From: Actinomycetota bacterium
Lineage (GTDB): Bacteria > Actinomycetota > Thermoleophilia > RBG-16-64-13
Direction of reading: 5' to 3'
DNA: 10,778 nt
Assembly: GCA_003157225.1 (NCBI GenBank)
Contig: PMIZ01000093.1
Location: forward strand, 1 to 10,778
Position 1 is the first letter of the stretch. Each line of letters starts with the position of its first letter. The position numbers and the translations under genes were made by a program. Below, one piece after another: positions 1-6,288 of this stretch. The notes below the pieces were generated by a model that had not been told where the DNA came from, ran no database searches, and worked only from the letters and a program-made list of their open reading frames with translations.

Positions 1-1017
1 GCAGGTGGGGTGGTGGGCGTCGAAGAACTCGGGGTTCCGGGCGATGCAGTCGTCGAACTTCGCTTCTGCGGCCATGTCGGCGTCGGTAAGGACGTACGCC
101 CCGACTATGCGCCGCGAATCGCGCACGCCGTTCATGCTGGCGACCGCCGCGATCTGGCAGTCCTCGAAGCCGGGCACGTACTTCTTGAGGAAGGCGGCGA
201 ACCAGGCCACCTGCCGGTGCTGGTCGACGATCTGCCGGGTGAGGTCCTCCACGTCGTCGTTGCGGCAGTAATAGGTCTGGGTGGCATCCAGGGTCACATC
301 GCAGCACTCCGGGTTCCCGCCCGGCACCGGGTAGACCAGCAGCCCCGGAACGAGGAGCCAGGGAAGGTCGCCGTTGGCGATGGCTTCGTGCTCCTTGGCC
401 ACGACGAGTTGGACGCGGGTCTCGAGCTCTTGGTCCTTCTGGAATGCGGCTTCGGCCTCCTCGTACTTCTTCACGTTGACGTAGGCGAGTCTGAAGCCCA
501 TGGTCACCGACTGGTTGAGGCCGCAGTACTCGGCGTTGCCCACCTCGCAGGGCACGCCCGCCGCGAAGGCAAGGTCGGCGTCGCCCGTGCAGTCGATGAA
601 TACCTTGGCCTTGATCTCCATGCGGCCGCTCTTGGAGTAGGCGATCACCGACGTGATCTTCCCGTCCTCGACGATGCAGTCGGCCACATGCACGCCATAG
701 AGGATGCGACATCCCGCCTGCAGCAGCATCTGTTCGAGCTCCATCTTGCCCATCTCTGGCTCGATCACGGGCAGGTGGGGACGCTTCTGCGCAGCGCCTT
801 TGGCGGCCAACCTGTCGATCCACTCTTCGCAGAGGCCCTCGACCAGACCGGCTATGCCGCTGATGTAGCCGTTGGTGCAGAGGCCGCCGAGGGATTCGCG
901 CCCCTCGACAAGCAGCGTCCTTGCTCCCAGCCGGGCGGCGGCGATGCCGGCCGCCGCGCCGGCAACGCCGCCGCCACAGACCAGCACGTCCACGTCGAAC
1001 TTCTTGGCGATGTTCAT
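1..1017 (-). CDS. FAD-dependent oxidoreductase (FAD_oxidored-like), C-terminus cut by window edge
   Basis: The frame is open from the ATG at 1017 to the window edge, giving 339 residues without a stop, so the C-terminal part is missing. Residues 9-38 form a Rossmann dinucleotide-binding unit: VDVLVCGGGVAGAAAG (GxGxxG type), then RLGARTLLVEG with the acidic end of the second strand. LGGLCTNG follows, then VFIDCTGDADLAFAAGVP, and later NGVRDSRRIVGAYVLT. The last two segments are typical of the FAD-dependent oxidoreductase family PF12831. The ATG overlaps the hyuB stop as ATGA and has GGAAGGAG eight bases upstream, so translation is probably coupled. It is the fourth gene of the operon. Its substrate is unknown. 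By context it could oxidise or reduce an intermediate of cyclic-amide breakdown. The fragment is cysteine-rich (about 14), with no CxxC metal cluster visible. The family call is firm; the reaction is not known. Confidence 0.88.
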   Translation of the reverse strand, partial: MNIAKKFDVDVLVCGGGVAGAAAGIAAARLGARTLLVEGRESLGGLCTNGYISGIAGLVEGLCEEWIDRLAAKGAAQKRPHLPVIEPEMGKMELEQMLLQAGCRILYGVHVADCIVEDGKITSVIAYSKSGRMEIKAKVFIDCTGDADLAFAAGVPCEVGNAEYCGLNQSVTMGFRLAYVNVKKYEEAEAAFQKDQELETRVQLVVAKEHEAIANGDLPWLLVPGLLVYPVPGGNPECCDVTLDATQTYYCRNDDVEDLTRQIVDQHRQVAWFAAFLKKYVPGFEDCQIAAVASMNGVRDSRRIVGAYVLTDADMAAEAKFDDCIARNPEFFDAHHPTC

Positions 1018-3023
1018 GCCTTGCGCTCCTTCCGCAGCTTTGCGGTCGCCGCTTGGTCAAGCTCCAACTCGTCCGCCGGCCGTCCTTCGGGGCTCAGCAC
1101 GACGCCGTATACCTCCCAGGCCCGCCCGGGCGTGATCAGACCGTCGACGACGTCTTCCCATACTTTGCGCGGGTCACGGTCCAGCGCGTTCCCCCAGCCT
1201 CCGCCGCCCGGGGCCTTCGCCAGCACCACCTCCCCGGCGAATACCGGCTCGTTAGACATGGTGCGAAGGACGTGGCTGCTCCCGTCCGGGCTTTCCACCC
1301 ACATCTCCAGCTTAGCGAGGTCCTCCCCGGTCGAGCCACGCGCGGCAACCACCGCCCCGTCGCAGTTGCCGGTCATCAGGAACGAAGGGTGGCCCGGCTT
1401 CACCTCGGAGACCATCTCCACAAAGATGCCCGGACCACCGCGGTACTCGCCGGCGCCCTCCGCGTCGGTCATGAACTCGTAGCGCATCACCCGGAACGGC
1501 ACTTCCGATTCGAAGTGCTCGATGTCCGGCCGCACGAAGCTCCCCAGGAACGATCCTGGGCCGACTCCCGGCCACCCGTCGAAGCCCTTCATGGCCCCGC
1601 CGCTGCCGTCGGACGCGAAGGTCTCCGCCATGTACTGCTTCACCGAGCCGGTGCGCGGGTCGATCTCGTCCAGGTCCATGCCGACGTTGATGGGGCAGGC
1701 ATGACGGGCGAAACCGCCCGTGGCTCGCTCAGGCAGGGCTTGGGCCAGGGCGATCTTGCAAGCCTCCATGATCGGCTCGCCCACGCTGATCTGGCCGGCC
1801 CCCACCGTCGCCGGGTACTTCGGGTTGACCACGGTCCCCTCCGGCGCGATGACGTGCACGGGCTTGAAGCTGCCCTGGTTCTTGGGCGCCATGGGGTCGA
1901 TGAAGGCATAGAAGGACTCCATGCAGATGGAGATGGTGTTACCCAGCGGACTGTTGACGAAGGTGACCTGCGGGTCGCTGCCGTGGAAATCGAAGGTCAG
2001 TTCGTCGCCCTTCACGGTCATGTCCACCCGCACCCAGACCGGCTTGTCGGTGGTGCCGTCCCAGTCGCCGGCCGACTCGCCGTGGTAGGTGCCATCGGGC
2101 ATGGCGGCGATCTCGGCGCGGGCCGCCCGCTCGCCCGAGGCCAGGATCTCCCGCATGCAGGCTTTGACAGTCTCAGGGCCGTACTTGTCGATGAGCTTCA
2201 CCACCTGGGTCTCGGCCTGGGCGAGTGCCCCGTCGATCAGCATGGTGTCCATGTCCACCTGATTGGAGTTGCGCACGTTGCGGCACACGAGAGCCCAGAG
2301 GTCCTTGTCGACCACGCCGCCCTTGATGACCTTGAGCGGCGGGATGTTCAGGCCTTCGGCGATGATGTCGTAGGCTTTCGGACCGTAGCCGCCGGGCAAG
2401 AACCCTCCGGTGTCGGCCATGTGCCCGCGGAACTGGAAGAAGCCGAAGAGCTCATCCCGGTAGAAGACCGGGCGAAGGAAAGCCCAGTCGGACAAGTGGC
2501 CGCTCTGTACCAGGTAGGGGTCGTTGCCGATGATCAGGTCGCCCGGCGCGAAGTCGCCGCTAAGAGGCCGCTGAAGAACGGAGTCTCGGCCGTCAGAACG
2601 CACTGGCCGGCACAATTCCTCGTCCTCAGTCGCGCCAATAGCGCTGCTATTGGCGCTCCCTGCGTCCTTGTCTTGCGCGTGTCCATCGCGCTCTGAGGGC
2701 GAAACGCCATTCCTCAGCGGCCTATTGAAGGGTTCGATCATCTTGCCGGCGGCGTGCCCGGCCGCGAAGATGTGGCGAGCGATGTAGGCGGCCGCAACCA
2801 CGATCTCGCCTTGGGGATCAAGCCAGCAGAGGCCGAAGTCGCGCACGAGCGCCAGCACGTACGATTGGGTGGCGTGCAGCACCTTCTCGCCCGACTCGTC
2901 GAGGAGGCTCTCCAGCCGGTTCCAGATCACGGAAAGGGTCGTGGGGTCCAGTCCGGTTTCGCGGGGTGCGGCGCCGGCCGCCGCGGGCGCCGCACCGGCG
3001 CCGGTCATCGTCGTGTCTGCCAT
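1014..3023 (-). CDS. hyuB: Hydantoinase B / oxoprolinase family protein (HyuB), with a 53-residue palindrome-encoded insert
   Basis: The 669-residue protein has Hydantoinase_B family features (PF02538) from about residue 22. They include the opening LDPTTLSVIWNRLESLLDE, the likely metal-ligand region GDLIIGNDPYLVQSGHLSD, MPDGTYHGE, LTFDFHGSDPQVTFVNSPLG, and a C-terminal PGGGGWGNALDRDP followed by DVVDGLITPGRAWEVYGVV. Family members pair with HyuA in ATP-dependent hydrolysis of hydantoins or 5-oxoproline; related proteins are carboxylase subunits. The start at 3023 lies one base after the hyuA stop, with GGAAGGG nine bases upstream. HyuB proteins are usually nearer 520-600 residues. The excess comes from an Ala/Gly-rich N-terminus and from residues 101-153, a hydrophilic insert between KMIEPFN and LSGDFAPGD encoded by a large palindrome. 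The insert keeps the frame, so the protein is probably still made. Whether it is active cannot be told. Confidence 0.9.
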   Translation of the reverse strand: MADTTMTGAGAAPAAAGAAPRETGLDPTTLSVIWNRLESLLDESGEKVLHATQSYVLALVRDFGLCWLDPQGEIVVAAAYIARHIFAAGHAAGKMIEPFNRPLRNGVSPSERDGHAQDKDAGSANSSAIGATEDEELCRPVRSDGRDSVLQRPLSGDFAPGDLIIGNDPYLVQSGHLSDWAFLRPVFYRDELFGFFQFRGHMADTGGFLPGGYGPKAYDIIAEGLNIPPLKVIKGGVVDKDLWALVCRNVRNSNQVDMDTMLIDGALAQAETQVVKLIDKYGPETVKACMREILASGERAARAEIAAMPDGTYHGESAGDWDGTTDKPVWVRVDMTVKGDELTFDFHGSDPQVTFVNSPLGNTISICMESFYAFIDPMAPKNQGSFKPVHVIAPEGTVVNPKYPATVGAGQISVGEPIMEACKIALAQALPERATGGFARHACPINVGMDLDEIDPRTGSVKQYMAETFASDGSGGAMKGFDGWPGVGPGSFLGSFVRPDIEHFESEVPFRVMRYEFMTDAEGAGEYRGGPGIFVEMVSEVKPGHPSFLMTGNCDGAVVAARGSTGEDLAKLEMWVESPDGSSHVLRTMSNEPVFAGEVVLAKAPGGGGWGNALDRDPRKVWEDVVDGLITPGRAWEVYGVVLSPEGRPADELELDQAATAKLRKERKA
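2565..2723. repeat. 159-bp imperfect palindromic element inserted in frame in hyuB
   Basis: The outer arms 2565-2601 and 2688-2723 pair as an inverted repeat. The first ten bases, AGGCCGCTGA, match TCAGCGGCCT exactly, and overall 30 of 36 positions are complementary with one bulged base. At the centre, 2632-2642 and 2646-2656 are a perfect inverted repeat around a three-base loop. The stretches between are only partly paired. Outer arms and central hairpin share the same midpoint (2644), so this is one nested structure. The length is 159 bp, exactly 53 codons, and the hyuB frame contains no stop. It interrupts a region that in HyuB relatives runs directly into the GDxxPGD-xxNDPY segment. The most likely explanation is a mobile palindromic repeat (MITE-like, similar in concept to Rickettsia palindromic elements). 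A lineage-specific loop that happens to be palindromic is the alternative. No other copy is visible here. Confidence 0.8.
2632..2656. repeat. Perfect central hairpin of the hyuB palindromic element
   Basis: GCGCCAATAGC is followed by the loop GCT and its exact reverse complement GCTATTGGCGC, giving an 11-bp perfect stem with a 3-base loop. It sits at the midpoint of the larger palindrome. On the coding strand it encodes the SANSSAIGA stretch of the HyuB insert. Confidence 0.85.
2966..2995. repeat. 10-bp perfect inverted repeat at the 5' end of hyuB
   Basis: GTGCGGCGCC and GGCGCCGCAC are exact reverse complements separated by ten bases. They fall within codons 10-19 of hyuB and encode the low-complexity GAAPAAAGAAP stretch. 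All-GC-rich arms would form a very stable hairpin about 30 bases after the start codon. It may simply result from Ala/Pro/Gly codons in GC-rich DNA. Confidence 0.6.
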
Positions 3024-3024
3024 G

Positions 3025-5145
3025 TCACTTACCCTTCCTGGGGAGGCTGCCGATGGTCGTATAGCTGCCGTCGGAGTCGACGGTGACGGTCTCGGCAGGA
3101 GGAAGCACCAAGGTGGTCATCCGCTCCTCGATGATGCACGGCCCGGCGATCACGTCTCCCGCGCCGAAATTCTCCCCATCGTACACTGGCACCTCGGTGA
3201 AGCCACCGGCCTCCGGGAAGTAGGCGGGGCGGCGCTCCTTCAGTGCCGCCGCCAGGTCTCCGGTCCCCCGCGGGATCTCCCGTGGCGGCGGCGGCACGAT
3301 CTTGGCCACGCCGGCTAGGTGCAGCCGCACAATCACCGTGGGATAGCCGGGCTCGGAGTAGCCGATGACCCGGCGGTGCTTGTCGTGGAACCGATCGACC
3401 GTCACGGCCAGAGACTCGGCTGTCACCGGGCCGTCCGGAACGGCGGCGTTCTGCTCCCTTACCTGCCCGTAGTAGTGGATGTCCATGGACCGCTCGATCG
3501 TGATGTCCACCGGTGCCGCGCCTTCGCGCTCCAGCGTGCGGAGGGCGTCTGCCTCCATCTCGGCGTACAACTCGTTGATGCGCGCGAGGTCGGCCGCTTC
3601 CGCCAGAGCGGCGTAGGGCCGCGTGTAGTTGTGCTTCAGGTCGGCATACATCATCCCGAAGGCACAGAAGACCGGTGCCGAGCGTGGCGAGATGAAGTGC
3701 TTCATACCGATCTCCCGTGTGAGCCGGGCCACATGCACCGGAGACGCGCCGCCGGCGGCAATGAGCGTGAAGTCCCGAGGATCGCATCCTCGCTGGCTGA
3801 ACATGACGTCGATTGCCCCGGCCATCTTGGCGTTCACCACGTCATGGATGGCGGCAGCGGCCTGGGACACGGTCAGCCCCAGCGGACCAGCCACCTTCGC
3901 CTCGATGGCCGCTTCGGCCAAATCCTTGTGCAGCGGTCGGGCACCACCCAGGAAGTAGCCGGGGTTCAGGTAGCCGAGCACCAGGTTCGCGTCGGTGACG
4001 GTCGGCTCAGCGCCACCCAGCCCGTAGCAGGCCGGACCCGGCACGGCGCCCGCGCTGGCCGGCCCGACCTGCAGGCGACCGCTCATATCGAGGGAAGCGA
4101 TACTGCCACCACCCGCGCCCACGGCGTTCACGTCGACGGTCGGCAGGGCGTACTTCTTGCCGTCGATGATCTTCTTCTGGCTGACGTTCACCTGCCCGTC
4201 GGGAATGATGGAGATGTCGAAGCTCGTGCCGCCCATGTCGGCGGTCACCAGATCGGAGACGCCCCGGGCCCGGCCAAGGCTGACTCCCAGAGCCGGTCCG
4301 GCCGCCGGGCCGGAGACGAGGAGAGCCGCCGGATTCTCGCAGACCACCTCACCTGTTGCCACCCCACCGTTGCTCTGCATGAAGGCAAGAGCCCCGGCGA
4401 AGCCATCGGCGGCCAGCAAATCGCTGATGCCCTTGACGAACTCGGTGGTCTTGGGGGCGACGTAGGCGCTGAACATGGTGGTGCTCCAGCGGCCCACTTC
4501 GCCGACGGTCGGCAGCACCCGGGAGGACAGCGCTACGTAGGCCTCGGGATAGTCCTCCTTGATGATCTCTTCCACCCGCCGCTCGTGGGCCGGGTTCAGA
4601 TGGGAGAAGAGCAGGTTGACCGCGATGGCTTCCACGCCCTTACGCCTGAGGTAGGCGACGGCCTGCCTCACGTCGTCATCACGGAGCGGGATCAATACCT
4701 CGCCCTTGAAGTTCAGGCGCTCGTCCACCTCGGCCACCAGGTGGCGCGGCGTGAGCGGCTGCGGGTAGTCGCTTCTGAAGCTGAAGAGCTCCGCCGCCGT
4801 CGCCTTGCGGTCACCGCCGAGGTCGGACTTGGCCACGTGCAGGAACGAAAGGCGGTCGCGGTAGCCTTTGGTGGTAATGGCGCCCGTCTTGGCGCCGGTA
4901 CGCGTGGCAACGATGTTGGTGGCTAGGGTGGTGCCAAGGACGATGGTATTGGTAGCGGCGAGAAGTCCCGGCAGGGGCAGCCCCACCTGCGCCGCGAGCC
5001 GAGAGATGCACTCTACCACCCCTATCTTGGGGTCACTCGGGGTACTGTCGGCCTTGGCCACCCACACCTCGTGGGCATCGCTGAGAAGGATGCCGTCTGT
5101 GAACGTGCCGCCGCAGTCGACGGAGATCCGATAGCTCGTGCTCAT
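3025..5145 (-). CDS. hyuA: Hydantoinase A / oxoprolinase family protein (HyuA), ATP-binding subunit
   Basis: The 706-residue protein belongs to the hydantoinase A/oxoprolinase family. The actin-like ATPase motifs are clear: VDCGGTFTDGIL at residues 9-20 (phosphate-1 loop), DMGGTSFDIS at 303-312 (phosphate-2) and NAVGAGGGSIAS near 340. Further family signatures are LGTTLATNIV near the N-terminus, LLVSGPAAGPALGVSLGRA, the helix QAAAAIHDVVNAKMAGAI, and FTLIAAGGASPVHVARL. The order fits Hydant_A_N, Hydantoinase_A and a C-terminal domain. With HyuB, family members couple ATP hydrolysis to opening of a cyclic amide (hydantoin, N-methylhydantoin, 5-oxoproline); some relatives act in carboxylases. 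A longer reading frame begins at the ATG at 5157, but the ATG at 5145 is preferred because GGAGGAG lies immediately upstream and overlaps that earlier start. It is the second gene of the operon, 30 bp after the racemase and 1 bp before hyuB. The substrate is undetermined. Confidence 0.93.
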   Translation of the reverse strand: MSTSYRISVDCGGTFTDGILLSDAHEVWVAKADSTPSDPKIGVVECISRLAAQVGLPLPGLLAATNTIVLGTTLATNIVATRTGAKTGAITTKGYRDRLSFLHVAKSDLGGDRKATAAELFSFRSDYPQPLTPRHLVAEVDERLNFKGEVLIPLRDDDVRQAVAYLRRKGVEAIAVNLLFSHLNPAHERRVEEIIKEDYPEAYVALSSRVLPTVGEVGRWSTTMFSAYVAPKTTEFVKGISDLLAADGFAGALAFMQSNGGVATGEVVCENPAALLVSGPAAGPALGVSLGRARGVSDLVTADMGGTSFDISIIPDGQVNVSQKKIIDGKKYALPTVDVNAVGAGGGSIASLDMSGRLQVGPASAGAVPGPACYGLGGAEPTVTDANLVLGYLNPGYFLGGARPLHKDLAEAAIEAKVAGPLGLTVSQAAAAIHDVVNAKMAGAIDVMFSQRGCDPRDFTLIAAGGASPVHVARLTREIGMKHFISPRSAPVFCAFGMMYADLKHNYTRPYAALAEAADLARINELYAEMEADALRTLEREGAAPVDITIERSMDIHYYGQVREQNAAVPDGPVTAESLAVTVDRFHDKHRRVIGYSEPGYPTVIVRLHLAGVAKIVPPPPREIPRGTGDLAAALKERRPAYFPEAGGFTEVPVYDGENFGAGDVIAGPCIIEERMTTLVLPPAETVTVDSDGSYTTIGSLPRKGK

Positions 5146-5148
5146 CCG

Positions 5149-5155
5149 CTCCTCC
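5149..5155 (-). promoter_or_regulatory. Ribosome binding site fixing the hyuA start
   Basis: GGAGGAG reads on the minus strand three bases before the ATG at 5145. It covers the codons just after the upstream in-frame ATG at 5157, so the 706-residue start is preferred over the 710-residue one. Confidence 0.7.
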
Positions 5156-5175
5156 ATGGCTCCATACTGACGATT

Positions 5176-6024
5176 TCAGCAGTCCCAGAATCCGGGACCG
5201 GTGTACTCAAGGACCGATCGCGCGCCTTCGAAGGCCTCACGCGACGGCTTCGCATAGCGGCAGGCGCGGCTTATCCAGGGAGACCCGGCGCGCTTGAACT
5301 CGACCAGCGTCTCGGCGGCATTCACCGTAGCTCCGTAGATGTCCACGATGGGGACGCCGTCCACGTGGGTAACGCCCTCAGGGTAGTCCGCTTCACAACC
5401 TGGAGCAAAACGCAGGCAGGGGGCTATCAGACCGCAGCCCGGGACGAGGACTTCCGCCCCGCGGGCTATGAGTTGGCGCGCAACGACGACGAACTCCTCG
5501 ATGACCGGACGGGCGTCGAACATCGCCCGTTCTTGCTCGGCAGCCGGCAGATAGCCGGCGGCTACACCCGCGCAACGATCCTTGAGACCGTATCTGACTA
5601 TCTTCTCCTCAAACTCGGGGACGCCGAACGGTGAGGGGCAGAACAGGCCGAATCTGAGACCCATCATCGCCGCGAGAAAGAGGGACGACTCCCCGAAGGC
5701 GACCACTGGAATGTCCACCGCCTGACGCGCCGACCACAGCGTCGGGTCATCGAAACACGCGATGATCGCTCCGTCGAAACCCTCGCGCTCTGCCTGCATC
5801 ACCATGTAAAGCGTCTCGCAGTCCGACAGAGAATGGAAGAAGCCGTAGGGCTGGGCCTCGAGGTTGCTGAGGCCTCTCTTGGGAAAGCGAAACACCAACT
5901 CGGTATCGGGCCGCTTGGTGAGGCCGAAGCTCTTGCGGAAGAGTGGCACGGCCACGGACTTGAAGATGTGGCCCACCTCAGTGTCTTCATCGGCGGCCGC
6001 CACATTGGCTACAAGGATCTTCAC
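5176..6024 (-). CDS. Asp/Glu/hydantoin racemase family protein
   Basis: A 282-residue protein of the Asp/Glu/hydantoin racemase superfamily (PF01177). The N-terminus MKILVANVAAADED is the usual first strand. The two conserved cysteines expected for cofactor-independent racemisation are visible: Cys90 in GAIIACFDDPTLWSARQ, followed by DIPVVAFGESS, and Cys197 in AEVLVPGCGLIAPC. Hydantoin racemases are usually about 240-250 residues, so this one is somewhat longer. In hyu clusters such an enzyme interconverts D- and L-hydantoins so that both isomers reach the hydantoinase; here that role is inferred from its place as first gene before hyuA and hyuB. Other superfamily activities (aspartate, glutamate or allantoin racemase, maleate isomerase-like) remain possible. 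A TTG at 6039 would add five residues, but the GTG at 6024 is preferred because GGAGG lies eight bases upstream. Transcription probably starts from the promoter at 6073-6101. Confidence 0.85.
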   Translation of the reverse strand: MKILVANVAAADEDTEVGHIFKSVAVPLFRKSFGLTKRPDTELVFRFPKRGLSNLEAQPYGFFHSLSDCETLYMVMQAEREGFDGAIIACFDDPTLWSARQAVDIPVVAFGESSLFLAAMMGLRFGLFCPSPFGVPEFEEKIVRYGLKDRCAGVAAGYLPAAEQERAMFDARPVIEEFVVVARQLIARGAEVLVPGCGLIAPCLRFAPGCEADYPEGVTHVDGVPIVDIYGATVNAAETLVEFKRAGSPWISRACRYAKPSREAFEGARSVLEYTGPGFWDC

Positions 6025-6032
6025 TCGGTCAA

Positions 6033-6037
6033 CCTCC
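6033..6037 (-). promoter_or_regulatory. Ribosome binding site supporting a GTG start for the racemase
   Basis: GGAGG on the minus strand stands eight bases before the GTG at 6024. It overlaps the alternative TTG at 6039, which therefore cannot be served by it. Confidence 0.65.
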
Positions 6038-6072
6038 AAGAAGTAGGCGAAATGGGCGAGCCTCGGATAGCC

Positions 6073-6101
6073 ATGCTAGTGGTGCTCGCGGGTGTTGTCA
6101 A
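6073..6101 (-). promoter_or_regulatory. Sigma-70-type promoter of the hyu operon
   Basis: On the minus strand TTGACA (6101-6096) is followed, after exactly 17 bases, by TAGCAT (6078-6073), which matches four of six positions of TATAAT. Transcription would start near 6066, leaving a leader of about 40 bases before the racemase GTG. It faces away from the plus-strand promoter at 6165. Confidence 0.65.
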
Positions 6102-6164
6102 GGACTGGACTTATTATTTCTTATAGTAAAGTAAATCAATGAGTACATGATGGTAGTAAACTCC
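6102..6164. promoter_or_regulatory. AT-rich candidate operator between divergent promoters
   Basis: This is the most AT-rich stretch in the window and lies between the two divergent -35 boxes. It holds TAGTAAA at 6124-6130 and again at 6154-6160, 30 bp apart (about three helical turns), plus a third GTAAA at 6131-6135. A weak inverted repeat, ATCA-N9-TGAT, lies at 6135-6151. The position suits a regulator acting on both promoters, most simply the adjacent MerR-TetR protein. Binding is inferred. Confidence 0.45.
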
Positions 6165-6193
6165 TTGACAAGAGCTGTTGAGGCTCCTACGAT
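6165..6193 (+). promoter_or_regulatory. Sigma-70-type promoter of the MerR-TetR regulator
   Basis: TTGACA (6165-6170), 17 bases, then TACGAT (6188-6193), which matches four of six positions of the -10 consensus. The -35 sits in the palindrome CTTGACAAG, as does the one upstream of livH. A transcript starting near 6200 would have a leader of about 90 bases before the proposed start at 6289. Confidence 0.65.
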
Positions 6194-6278
6194 GTGTGCC
6201 AGACATGCAGCCGGGTCGCGCGGCGAACTATGATATCGGCTTGTAACCGTCGCTCGGTTCGGAACGTATCGGATGGCC

Positions 6279-6284
6279 GGGAGG
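6279..6284 (+). promoter_or_regulatory. Ribosome binding site in front of an ATC codon
   Basis: GGGAGG is followed by AAGC and then ATC at 6289, in the MerR-TetR frame. It is the only good Shine-Dalgarno sequence near the expected start, and the upstream in-frame stop is TAA at 6244. It therefore marks 6289 as the initiation site, although the codon is not a standard start. Confidence 0.55.
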
Positions 6285-6288
6285 AAGC

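Noticed and set aside
10..4926. Long plus-strand open frames (10-1482, 921-2696, 3319-4926) encoding up to 591 residues
   Set aside because: They lie antisense to the racemase-hyu-oxidoreductase operon, whose minus-strand products have clear family motifs. Their translations are His/Arg/Gly-rich without domain signatures, as expected from GC-biased codon positions.
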